64,000 nt of DNA from Clostridium manihotivorum (GTDB lineage: Bacteria; Bacillota; Clostridia; Clostridiales; Clostridiaceae), in contig NZ_CP025746.1 of the NCBI RefSeq assembly GCF_004015185.1, positions 1,364,001-1,428,000 of the forward strand. Reading direction: 5' to 3'. A program made the position numbers and the translations under genes. Below, in pieces: positions 40,242 to 48,676 of this stretch. The notes beneath the pieces were generated by a model that saw only the letters and a list, made by a program, of their open reading frames with translations, did no database searches and had not been told where the DNA came from. Each line of letters starts with the position of its first letter. The first letter of the stretch is position 1.

Positions 40242-40320
40242 GAAATTACTATTTAATCCTAAATTTATTTTCAAAGTTCCTATGGGTTTGTAAGAGGCGC
40301 TCTGAAAAATATAAGCTTTG

Positions 40321-40352
40321 CAGAGGTACATCTAAATATGTACCTCTTAATC
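40321..40352 (+). terminator. terminator after mupG
   Basis: AGAGGTACAT / ATGTACCTCTT stem with a six-base loop, A+T-rich downstream. Confidence 0.7.
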
Positions 40353-40425
40353 ATTATTTTAAATAAAGGTTCTAAATTACTAATTGCCTTCATATAGATA
40401 AAAAAAGATTCTAATGGAGGTTGTC

Positions 40426-41040
40426 ATGCCTTTACTTGCACGTTTTAAGCTTAACAATGTTGAAAATGTATTTAATGATTATGTAGAACTGGAAACTGAA
40501 GATTATAAGCTTAGAAAACTAAATAAAAATGATGCAAGGGACATAGTGGATATATACGAAAACAAGGACATAATGACATATGATAGAGCTTTATTTATTA
40601 AAAGTGAAAGTAAAGCAAGGAAGTTTATCGAAGAACTTAATGATATGTATGAAGAGAGAGAACGTATAGACTGGGCTATAGAAGATAAGAAACTAGAAAA
40701 GGTTATAGGACTTATAGCACTGTTTAATATTAGTATACTTGATTCCAGAGCAGAAGTTGGCTATGTACTAAACAAAGCTTATACCAATAAAGGTATAATG
40801 CAGTACATTTTAAAATGGATAGTAGATTTTTCATTTAATGTTCTTGGTATACACAAGTTAGAAGCTAACATAAATGCTCAAAATGCTCCATCTATAAAGA
40901 TTTGTGAGAAAATAGGTTTTGAAAAAGAAGGCTATAGAAAAAAGCAAGTTTTTGATAGAAAGACTGGAGAGTATAACGATAACTATACTTATGGATTAAT
41001 CAACGATAATTGGGAGATTATATTGGAAAGAATAGAATAA
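40426..41040 (+). CDS. GNAT-family N-acetyltransferase (RimJ/RimL-like)
   Basis: The start ATG 40426 follows GGAGG (an in-frame ATG at 40414 precedes it); 204 residues. Features of the RimJ/RimL group: an N-terminal YKLRKLNKNDARDIVDIY, the central strand VIGLIALFNISILDSRAEVGYVL and the acetyl-CoA-binding region (YTNKGIMQYILKWIVDFSF…KLEANINAQNAPSIKICEKI) ending GFEKEGYRKKQV. It acetylates an amino group of a protein or small molecule; the substrate cannot be predicted. Monocistronic, next to tRNA-Glu. Confidence 0.9.
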   Translation: MPLLARFKLNNVENVFNDYVELETEDYKLRKLNKNDARDIVDIYENKDIMTYDRALFIKSESKARKFIEELNDMYEERERIDWAIEDKKLEKVIGLIALFNISILDSRAEVGYVLNKAYTNKGIMQYILKWIVDFSFNVLGIHKLEANINAQNAPSIKICEKIGFEKEGYRKKQVFDRKTGEYNDNYTYGLINDNWEIILERIE

Positions 41041-41114
41041 TAAACATTATTTTAATAAATTTTAAAAAAAATGTTGCAAAAAATAAAATTAGTGGTACAA
41101 TATTATTTGTACCT

Positions 41115-41189
41115 GGCCCGTTGGTCAAGTGGCTAAGACGCCACCCTCTCACGGTGGAATCAGGGGTTCGATCCCCCTACGGGCTACCA
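41115..41189 (+). tRNA. tRNA-Glu(CTC)
   Basis: 75 bases. GGCCCGT pairs with ACGGGCT, the anticodon stem CCACC/GGTGG holds loop CTCTCAC (anticodon CTC), the T arm GGGGTTCGATCCCC is perfect, and CCA is encoded. The gene is followed by its own terminator and, 280 bases on, by a candidate defence operon. Confidence 0.96.
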
Positions 41190-41197
41190 AAGTAGAT

Positions 41198-41239
41198 AAA
41201 TCCAAGGTTTAAGAGTTATTTAAACCTTGGATTTTTTGT
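41198..41239 (+). terminator. tRNA-Glu terminator
   Basis: AAATCCAAGGTTTAA / TTTAAACCTTGGATTT stem with TTTTT. The same stem sequence AATCCAAGGTTTAA recurs at 46512. Confidence 0.9.
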
Positions 41240-41471
41240 TTTTCCCACATAAGACGTGAATTAATATAAAAGCATATAAAAAAAGATGGGTATAAGCTAC
41301 TAATAAATTTTAAAACATATAATCAGTTAATGGAGATGTTAATATGTAAAATCAATAAAATAAGAAATTAATTTATTGATTTTGTGGAAAAATCTCAAAA
41401 AAACATATATAATATATTAAAACGGACATAATATATTGTATGAGAGATGTAAGACCATTGGAGGGTAAATT

Positions 41472-42728
41472 ATGTTAATGGAGTTTAGTGTTGAAAATTT
41501 TTTATCAATTAAAGAGAGAGTAACTCTTAGTATGATAGCTTCAAAGGATACAACACATGAAAATAATTTAATTATTGGCAAAGACAAAAGCCCAAATGTC
41601 TTAAAGGCTGCAGCTATATACGGAGCAAATGCATCTGGAAAAACAAATGTCTTACAAGCCTTTAATTTCGTATCATATTTTTTAAATACATCGCATGAGA
41701 TGCAACAAGGGAAAAAAATTGGAGTTGAACCATTTAAACTAGAAAGAGCTTATATAGATAAACCAAGTAGTTTTGATATGGTTTTTATAGCTGAAGGAAT
41801 AAAGTATGCCTATGGATTTTCTGCTACTGATGATAAAGTTGTAGAAGAGTATTTATACTTCTATCCAAAAGGAAGGCAAAGCATAATATTTGAAAGAGAA
41901 GATACTGATAACTACAAATTTACCAATGATATAGAAAGACAAACACAAATAAAGGACAAATTTCATTCAAATAATAAACTTTTTATATCAACCTTAAGCT
42001 TGTGGGAGTACGAAAAGGCTCAAATACCATTTAAATGGCTAGATAATAATCTGAAGATTTTAATTTCTAGAGAGAAACTTGAAGAATATACAGTGAGTTT
42101 AATGAAATCAGATGAAGCTATAAATAAAAGAGTAAAAGGATTATTAAAAAGTGCTGTTAAAGATATTGAAGATATAACAATTACAGAGATAGATATAGAT
42201 ATTAAAGAGAATCCATTACTAAAGTATCTCAATGATGAAGCTAAAGCAAAATTATTTAATAACAAAGGCAATAAATTGGTAAATGTAAATACTTTGCACA
42301 AAATGAATGATTCTGAAGAGTTTATTGAATTTGATATGATAGATGAGTCTGATGGTACACAAAAACTATTTGGCTTACTAGGCTTCTGGGTAAAAGCCCT
42401 AGATGAGGGATTAACACTAATAGTAGATGAGTTAGATGCAAGACTTCACTCTCATTTAACAAAGTTTTTAGTTGAACTATTCCATGATCCAAATGTAAAT
42501 AAAAATAATGCACAATTGATTTTTTCAACTCACGATACTAATTTGTTAGATCAAGATTTATTTAGAAGAGATCAAATTTGGTTTACAGAAAAGAAAGAAG
42601 ATAAGAGTACTGATTTGTACTCATTAGATGATTTCCCGGTAAGAAAAGATGCTGCAATAGAAAAAGGGTACCTTCAAGGTAAATATGGAGCAATACCATA
42701 TATTAAAGGAGATTTCTTATGGCAGTAA
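41472..42728 (+). CDS. rloA: AAA15-family ATPase, RloA/AbiLi-like
   Basis: 418 residues, ATG with GGAGGG upstream. SMC/OLD-like ATPase: an N-terminal strand MEFSVENFLSIKE, Walker A GANASGKT (51-58), a long helical middle, and C-terminal SDGTQKLFGLLGFW (signature-like), Walker B LIVDELDARLH and switch histidine STHDTNLLD. Proteins of this AAA15 type pair with RloB in the RloAB/AbiL abortive-infection systems, and with a TOPRIM protein in PARIS. It overlaps the RloB-type gene by ten bases. Probably the sensor and regulatory half of an anti-phage system. Confidence 0.88.
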   Translation: MLMEFSVENFLSIKERVTLSMIASKDTTHENNLIIGKDKSPNVLKAAAIYGANASGKTNVLQAFNFVSYFLNTSHEMQQGKKIGVEPFKLERAYIDKPSSFDMVFIAEGIKYAYGFSATDDKVVEEYLYFYPKGRQSIIFEREDTDNYKFTNDIERQTQIKDKFHSNNKLFISTLSLWEYEKAQIPFKWLDNNLKILISREKLEEYTVSLMKSDEAINKRVKGLLKSAVKDIEDITITEIDIDIKENPLLKYLNDEAKAKLFNNKGNKLVNVNTLHKMNDSEEFIEFDMIDESDGTQKLFGLLGFWVKALDEGLTLIVDELDARLHSHLTKFLVELFHDPNVNKNNAQLIFSTHDTNLLDQDLFRRDQIWFTEKKEDKSTDLYSLDDFPVRKDAAIEKGYLQGKYGAIPYIKGDFLWQ

Positions 42729-43468
42729 GAAGAAATGTAGGAGGATTATCTAGAGAGAAAAGGCATAAAAGAAAAATTAAACCTACAATTTTGATAATAT
42801 CTGAAGGTAAAGATACTGAAGTAAATTATTTTAGAGAATTTAATCAAAAATATGTTAATGTTGATATTAAAATAGCAGATAGAAATTCTGCAGGTAAAAA
42901 TAAAGCAAGAAAAACTGACCCTTCAAATTTGGTAGATAAAGCTATTGAATATATCGAAAATAAATATGATATAAATGAAGAAGATGGTGACAAGGTTTGG
43001 TGTTTGATAGATGTTGATCTAAACTACAATAATCCTAACCCTATTGAAGCTAGAACTTTAGAGATGCAAAAGGCTTATAACAAAACTGTAGATTATGAAA
43101 AAAAGAAGAAGAAAACAATTAGATTAGGCATATCAAATCCGTGTTTTGAGATTTGGTATCTTTTACACTTTATTTACACAACTGCAAATTTTAAGAATTA
43201 TGACTCATTAAAAATGAGGCTAGAAAAAGATACTTTACTTAGTAATTATGAAAAAAATAAAAATGTATATCAATTTATTCATCATAAAACTCCTGAGGCT
43301 ATAGCAAATTGTGAAAAATTAAGAAATTATCATGTAAACCTAGGCAAAAAACTTTTAGAGAATGAACAGAATCAAATTAATTTAAACGTTAATGATGTAA
43401 TCACAAGTAATCCGTATACTAATGTAGATCAACTTGTAAAGTATATAGAATTCTTAAATAATAGATGA
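42719..43468 (+). CDS. rloB: RloB-family protein, candidate TOPRIM-like effector
   Basis: 249 residues. A basic start (RREKRHKRKIKP) precedes TILIISEGKDTEVNYFREF, the hallmark of RloB. A hydrophobic strand ending in VWCLIDVDLNYN gives an acidic D-x-D pair. The E of SEGKDTE together with DxD resembles the metal-binding triad of TOPRIM nucleases, but this is my reading of the pattern. SNPCFEIWYLLHF is a second RloB hallmark. Overlap with the ATPase indicates a stoichiometric pair. In AbiL/RloAB systems the second protein is taken to be the effector. Confidence 0.87.
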   Translation: MAVRRNVGGLSREKRHKRKIKPTILIISEGKDTEVNYFREFNQKYVNVDIKIADRNSAGKNKARKTDPSNLVDKAIEYIENKYDINEEDGDKVWCLIDVDLNYNNPNPIEARTLEMQKAYNKTVDYEKKKKKTIRLGISNPCFEIWYLLHFIYTTANFKNYDSLKMRLEKDTLLSNYEKNKNVYQFIHHKTPEAIANCEKLRNYHVNLGKKLLENEQNQINLNVNDVITSNPYTNVDQLVKYIEFLNNR

Positions 43469-43514
43469 TATTAATAAAAAGTTTTATATATAAGTATTTG
43501 TGATAATAATATTG

Positions 43515-43546
43515 AAGACCTGAGTATTTCTATGCATCAGGTCTTT
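43515..43546 (+). terminator. terminator after the rloAB pair
   Basis: AGACCTGA / TCAGGTCT stem followed by TTTCAT. Confidence 0.65.
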
Positions 43547-43800
43547 TCATATTGATTTTCGGCCATCTTTTCTCGCTGGATAGGAATACAGGATGAGATA
43601 GAGCAGTGATGAAGAAAAATCACTTCCTTAAAAACTTAAGAGATATATAGTCTATTATATAAATTCAGGTATTTATACATAATCATCCTAATATTCTAAG
43701 GGCAAATATCATTTTAATTATATCAAACTCTTTGCATAACAATAAAAACTTGTGAGTCAAAAGTCTTTGTTATATACTAATATTACAATTGGAGGTATTA
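43547..43800 (+). other. intergenic region, no gene seen
   Basis: About 250 bases without credible ORF. GGAGGT at its end serves the next gene. Confidence 0.4.
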
Positions 43801-43802
43801 TA

Positions 43803-44303
43803 ATGATTATTATAAAATTATTGGGAATTGTGATTTTTAGTGTGATTTTTGTTCTGTTAGCAACTTTAATTCATGAAGGTGCTCATGCCTTAAGTGTCCT
43901 CTTATTAACAAAGAATAAAGTAGATATAATGTTAGGTAGTTTTCAGGGGAAATTAATTAAAAGCTTTGAAATGAAAAGAATAAATATAATGATATACGGA
44001 TTTGTTCCTTTATTTGGAGGGATTAATTGTTCTCTTGAAGGAATTAGCAATATATCAAAAGTAATTATATATTTATCAGGACCATTTGTTAGTTTGTTAA
44101 GTGGTATTATGATACTTATAGTAACCAATATTACTAATATAGAAATATTAAATTATTATGCAGATTATATGCTTATACAATTCGCTGTTACTATACTTCC
44201 AATGAAATATCCTAAATTATTTTTCCATTATTATAATAAAAGAAGTGATGGATATAATGCTATTTGTATTATAAAAGAGTATTATAATATAAATAATAAA
44301 TAA
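43803..44303 (+). CDS. M50-like membrane metalloprotease
   Basis: The open frame starts at 43752, but GGAGG eight bases upstream favours ATG 43803 (166 residues). The first membrane helix runs into HEGAH (H24-H28), the zinc-binding HExxH of site-2 protease-type enzymes. A second and third helix (INIMIYGFVPLFGGI, VIIYLSGPFVSLLSGIMILI) carry an SGPF motif in place of the M50 second motif NPDG, so a complete S2P active site is not certain. It could instead be a small M50-like protein of the M78/SprT-independent type. It precedes a gingipain-like gene by 34 bases, probably in an operon. Confidence 0.7.
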   Translation: MIIIKLLGIVIFSVIFVLLATLIHEGAHALSVLLLTKNKVDIMLGSFQGKLIKSFEMKRINIMIYGFVPLFGGINCSLEGISNISKVIIYLSGPFVSLLSGIMILIVTNITNIEILNYYADYMLIQFAVTILPMKYPKLFFHYYNKRSDGYNAICIIKEYYNINNK

Positions 44304-44337
44304 ATTTATATCAATAAGGATGTATTGGTGAGAAAAT

Positions 44338-46305
44338 ATGAAGAAAATATTACTAGCACTAACGTTTTTTATATTGATTTTGGGAATTACAGTGAAAGCT
44401 GAAGAAATTAATAAGGTAGTATTTTCAAAGGATGAAAATGTATTTTTACAGAACATAAGATATTCATATGACAATAAAGTTCCATTAGTATTTAACTATG
44501 ATTCGGCTGATGATCATGCTAAACATTTCACTTCTTTATATAATGGAGAAGGATATGATTTGAAGAGTAGTGATAATGGGGCTGAAATAAAAAAAAGTGA
44601 TCAAGCTATATTCTTAAATACTGATGATATAAGAGTAAAGGCTTTAGCGGCACAAATTGCCACTAAGCTAAAGTATGACTTGGTATTTGATAGCAAGTTA
44701 TTAAGTCAATATTCACAAGTTATAAATTTTGATACTAAGAAAGATTCTAATATAAAGGCTGATCCAGTATATAGAGATTTTGATAGTATATATGATTATT
44801 ACAATAAGGTAATGGGTAGTAGTGATTATACCATATATGTAGAGAGTGAAGACCTATCAGCACTAGCAGCTTATATGGCTAGTTATAAGAATGCTAAGCT
44901 TACATTTCAGCTACCTGAAAAGTTTGAAGGACAATATTTTCTTTGGTTTATAGATAGAGATAAGTATTCTAAAGATAGATATATAGAAATATATAACAAG
45001 TTGAAGCCAACTTCTAACCAAGGAATTGGTGTAATTACAGGCAATACTACTGGAGATATAAGCTTATTTATAAATAGGATATTATTTTACAACAAATTAA
45101 ATACGTCTAAAGATATAAGCTATATTGATGGGCTTGGAACGAAGAATAGTACAAGTTATTCAGATAGTGGATGGAATGTGAATAATATAGTATTGGAAAA
45201 TTATCAAGACGATAAGTTAAATGAAAAGTTAAGTAATTCAAAATATATAAATATTTTCACTCATGGAGCACCTAGGGTACTTTTAGGAATAAAAGATATT
45301 CCTGTATTAAGAGCTCCAGTTGTGGTTACTGAAGCTTGTAGTACTATGGAGAGTCTGCCTAATGATTCTGTTGCTATAGATTTCATATCAAAGGGTAGCG
45401 TAGCCTATATTGGTTCTCTAAAAATAGGAGGAACTTCAGGAGTTAGTGGAGATACTTATTTGCTATCTAGTAGTTCTTTTACTCTAGGAAACCTGATAAC
45501 ATTAAATAATGATTCGATTATGGATGGAAACGATAATGTTCCAAGAGCAGTTTTATTGGGTGATCCATCCTTTAAACTTTTTGATAACATTATAAAAGGT
45601 GACAAAACACTTGATCTTCCCTTCAAGAGTAATGATGATTTGATTGTTCCAATTTACTGTAATGAAAAAAATAGATCCGCAGAAATAACAAGTTTAGAAA
45701 AGAAATATAATATTTTATTAGAGGATTTTAGTAATATAGATAAGAACATTAAGCTATTACGTATAAAGAATATAAAAAGTGGAGAAGTAAACTTATCTAC
45801 TAAAGTACCTTTAAATTTATTAGTAGATAAAGCAGGTAGATATATATATGATAGTATTAATGCTGTAAGTGAGCAATTTTTAAAAAATAATACTATAGCT
45901 TTGATGATGATTGTGGTTCTTATCATAGCTCGGTTTAGAATCAAAGGTAATCTTAGGATATCAGTTAAGTATATTGCATTCCTAGTTTTATCTGTTGGAG
46001 TATTATTCTTACTTGATAGATTTTTTGATGTAGGATTTGAAATAAAAAAGCTGATTTTGTATGCAATTCTAATTGATACATTTATGAACTATAAGGCCTT
46101 TAAGAGTAAGCTTATACTTCTAGTAATAACTATATTCATACCTCTTTCTGTTATTTTATCCATAGTAGATAAGATAAGTCTATTTAACCTTGGAGTAATT
46201 TTGGTTTATAGCTTATTTCTATTACTTTACAGTGTTTTGTTGGATGTTATATATAGGAAGGTTATATGTGATTATAAAGCTAAACACAGTGATAACTCTA
46301 TATAA
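44338..46305 (+). CDS. gingipain (C25)-like membrane protein
   Basis: 655 residues. Signal peptide about 1-22 (LLALTFFILILGITVKA), then a large extracytoplasmic domain and four or five membrane helices in the last 140 residues. The domain contains INIFTHGAPR with H309, then PVVVTEACSTM with C334, VAIDFISKGSVAYIGSL and VLLGDPSFKLFD: the histidine-cysteine dyad and downstream LGDPS block of clan CD (gingipain/C25) peptidases. It is anchored by the C-terminal helices instead of a sorting domain, unlike secreted gingipains. It may process surface proteins. Co-oriented with the small M50-like gene 34 bases upstream. Confidence 0.75.
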   Translation: MKKILLALTFFILILGITVKAEEINKVVFSKDENVFLQNIRYSYDNKVPLVFNYDSADDHAKHFTSLYNGEGYDLKSSDNGAEIKKSDQAIFLNTDDIRVKALAAQIATKLKYDLVFDSKLLSQYSQVINFDTKKDSNIKADPVYRDFDSIYDYYNKVMGSSDYTIYVESEDLSALAAYMASYKNAKLTFQLPEKFEGQYFLWFIDRDKYSKDRYIEIYNKLKPTSNQGIGVITGNTTGDISLFINRILFYNKLNTSKDISYIDGLGTKNSTSYSDSGWNVNNIVLENYQDDKLNEKLSNSKYINIFTHGAPRVLLGIKDIPVLRAPVVVTEACSTMESLPNDSVAIDFISKGSVAYIGSLKIGGTSGVSGDTYLLSSSSFTLGNLITLNNDSIMDGNDNVPRAVLLGDPSFKLFDNIIKGDKTLDLPFKSNDDLIVPIYCNEKNRSAEITSLEKKYNILLEDFSNIDKNIKLLRIKNIKSGEVNLSTKVPLNLLVDKAGRYIYDSINAVSEQFLKNNTIALMMIVVLIIARFRIKGNLRISVKYIAFLVLSVGVLFLLDRFFDVGFEIKKLILYAILIDTFMNYKAFKSKLILLVITIFIPLSVILSIVDKISLFNLGVILVYSLFLLLYSVLLDVIYRKVICDYKAKHSDNSI

Positions 46306-46511
46306 TTACTATTCCCTATAGTATATAGAATAGTATAATAGCCTTCTAAGACAGAATAAAAAATTGGATATGTTAAGAGGTTATTAATTAAGTGTTTTAT
46401 CCTAAATAGAAAATTGTAAAAGATAAATATTAGAGAGAGATTCTAAATGTTAGGCTGGTATAAAGGAGAATATTGTTGTCATATTAGGCTTTAACAAAGC
46501 TGAAGATAGAT

Positions 46512-46553
46512 TAAATCCAAGGTTTAAGTTAACTTATAACCTTGGATTTTTTT
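46512..46553. terminator. bidirectional terminator
   Basis: AAATCCAAGGTTTAAGTTAA and TTATAACCTTGGATTT form a stem with T-run; converging genes on both sides. Confidence 0.85.
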
Positions 46554-46565
46554 ATATTGCTATAT

Positions 46566-47681
46566 TTAAAAGTTAATTGATTTTTTTCTCATTCCTATAT
46601 TTAAAACAAGTCCAATTCCAATAAAGTAGGAAACCATAGAACTACCACCACGGCTTACAAAAGGAAGTGCTATTCCTGAAACTGGCATAATTCCGATGGT
46701 CATGCCAATATTCTGTAGTATTGAGAATAGAAAAGCAGATACAATACCTATACAAATCAGCGAACCAAACCTGTCTTTAGAATTTCTAGCAATAAGTACT
46801 ATTCTCCAAATGACTACACCATATAGTACCAAAAGAATGATCTCACCAGTAAACCCGTAATGTTCACCTAATGCAGAGAAGATAAAATCAGTGGAGTTTT
46901 CAGGTACAGTAGAACTTATATCACTGTTCTCCAAACCTTTTCCTACCATACCACCTGAACCAATAGCAACTTCGGAGTTGTTCACTTGTAGGTTCATTCC
47001 TGTAATATCTTGGTCAGGGTTTAAAAGAGCTGAAACTCTGGACTTTTGATAAGATGGAATCAAATTTGTGTTCCATACAAGTACAAATGAAACTATAATT
47101 ACTAAAAAACCGGAAAATAAAATTTTTACATTAATCTGTGCTAAATATAAAATGCCTAGAACCATGGAAAAACATACTATTGCCATTCCAAGGGCAGGCT
47201 GCATTAGTATCAATACTGTTGGTATAACTGAATATAGTGCTAATAAGGCTAGATGCTTGAACTTATTAATATCATAATCCATTTCTTCTATTTTCTTTGC
47301 AAGCATAAAAATTAATGCAAGCTTCGCAAATTCTGATGGAGCAAAAGTGTTTTGCCCAAGAGTTATCATGGCTTTTGCACCTTTAACCGATCTACCGAGA
47401 ACATCATTAAGTAAAAGAATGATTACACAAGCCCAATAAAATAAACCTATGTATTTACTAAGTATTTTATAATCAAAGGATATAATAACATACATGATAG
47501 CAAGTCCAATAAGTAGCCAAAGAAATTGTAATTTTGCATATCTTAATCCTCCATTTTTATATGTAATACTATAGATATTTACTATTCCTAAAATAACTAT
47601 AAGTATTATTGTCATTATTAGAGCAACGTCTAATTCTTTTAATAATTTTTTATCAATTTTCAGGGTTTTAAGAAAAATCAT
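46566..47681 (-). CDS. RodA/FtsW/SpoVE-family peptidoglycan polymerase
   Basis: 371 residues with about ten membrane helices. SEDS-family signatures: VLGRSVKGAKAMITLG with the following FAPSEFAKLALIFMLA, the QPALGMAIV segment, and the C-terminal GIALPFVSRGGSSMVSYFIGIG. SEDS proteins polymerise lipid II with a partner class B PBP, here not adjacent. The length and the FAPSEFAKL form fit RodA, but FtsW or a sporulation paralogue cannot be excluded. It is a monocistronic minus-strand gene. The ribosome site upstream of the ATG is not obvious. Confidence 0.9.
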   Translation of the reverse strand: MIFLKTLKIDKKLLKELDVALIMTIILIVILGIVNIYSITYKNGGLRYAKLQFLWLLIGLAIMYVIISFDYKILSKYIGLFYWACVIILLLNDVLGRSVKGAKAMITLGQNTFAPSEFAKLALIFMLAKKIEEMDYDINKFKHLALLALYSVIPTVLILMQPALGMAIVCFSMVLGILYLAQINVKILFSGFLVIIVSFVLVWNTNLIPSYQKSRVSALLNPDQDITGMNLQVNNSEVAIGSGGMVGKGLENSDISSTVPENSTDFIFSALGEHYGFTGEIILLVLYGVVIWRIVLIARNSKDRFGSLICIGIVSAFLFSILQNIGMTIGIMPVSGIALPFVSRGGSSMVSYFIGIGLVLNIGMRKKSINF

Positions 47682-47689
47682 ATTTAATA

Positions 47690-48047
47690 CCTCAACAAGT
47701 TCATCATATATTTTTAAAATTTAAGTTGGTGTACAAGCTTTTTGGTAAAGCAAAACTCTATAGATTTATGGGAATTGAAGTTCATTATAAGATTTAGTGA
47801 CCTATTAATTATAAGGTATTGTTATGTAAACTAGTTTACGAAAGTATTAATAATTTGCTAAAGCTAATTAAAACATCGAATGGCCGACTACTAAATTTCA
47901 GCAACGCACTTTAAAATAGTCATATTTTAAAATTCTAATCTTAGGAACTAGAGGAGCTTTGAAAGTAGACTTTGGGTGGAAGTGCTAGATTTTTAGCTTG
48001 AATTTATACAAAAGAATAACATTTTAACAAAATAATATTTCAATAAA
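47690..48047. other. intergenic region, no gene seen
   Basis: AT-rich bases between rodA-like and the sigma factor gene. No credible ORF and no repeat of the palindromic families. Confidence 0.4.
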
Positions 48048-48073
48048 TGTTACTTTTTTCAAGTATAAACGTA
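48048..48073 (+). promoter_or_regulatory. ECF-type promoter of the sigma factor operon
   Basis: TGTTAC (48048-48053), 16-base spacer, CGTA (48070-48073). This fits the ECF consensus TGAAAC-N16-CGTA of SigW-type factors except for two bases in the -35. It is 34 bases before the sigma gene, as expected for autoregulation. Confidence 0.65.
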
Positions 48074-48106
48074 TTTAATTTGTAAGCTTTATTATGGGAG
48101 GTTTTT

Positions 48107-48676
48107 ATGGAGGATTTAGACTTAATTGATGCAATATTAGATGGTGATAAAAAATCATTTGAAATATTGTTCTGTAGATATGAAAAAGAAATAAGTAAGT
48201 ATGTATATACAAATGTTAAGAATATAGCTGAAACAGAAGATATTGTTCAAGAAGTATTCATTTCTGTCTACAATAAACTTTATACATTTAAATCGGGAAA
48301 GAAATTCAGACCTTGGCTATATGCCATTGCAAGAAATAAAACAATTGACTACCTTAGAAAAAGCAAAAAAACTATATTTGTTGATATTGATGACAGAAAT
48401 ATAAAAATTACTGAACAAGAATATCATCCAGAGGACATAGCAGAATTTAAAGAAACTAAAGCTGTAATTGAAAGTTTCATTAAAATCCTAAGCTTTAAAA
48501 ATAGAGAGGTATTGTATTTAAAGTATTATAACCAGGATATGACCTTTAGTCAGTTGGCTGAAATCTTAAATACTAGTGAAGGAGCTGTAAAACGTAGGTA
48601 TTATTCAATTTATAAAAAGTATATAGCTTATATCAAAAACAATAAATCATTAGGGGGCGATAATAGTGAAGTGTAA
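48107..48676 (+). CDS. ECF-type RNA polymerase sigma factor
   Basis: 189 residues, ATG with GGAGG upstream. Region 2 (ETEDIVQEVFISVYNKL and KFRPWLYAIARNKTIDYLRK) and region 4 (FKNREVLYLKYYNQDMTFSQLAEILNTSEGAVKRR) are both present with a short linker, the ECF arrangement. It overlaps the next gene by 11 bases, and that gene encodes a membrane protein with an N-terminal zinc-finger type anti-sigma segment. Confidence 0.94.
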   Translation: MEDLDLIDAILDGDKKSFEILFCRYEKEISKYVYTNVKNIAETEDIVQEVFISVYNKLYTFKSGKKFRPWLYAIARNKTIDYLRKSKKTIFVDIDDRNIKITEQEYHPEDIAEFKETKAVIESFIKILSFKNREVLYLKYYNQDMTFSQLAEILNTSEGAVKRRYYSIYKKYIAYIKNNKSLGGDNSEV

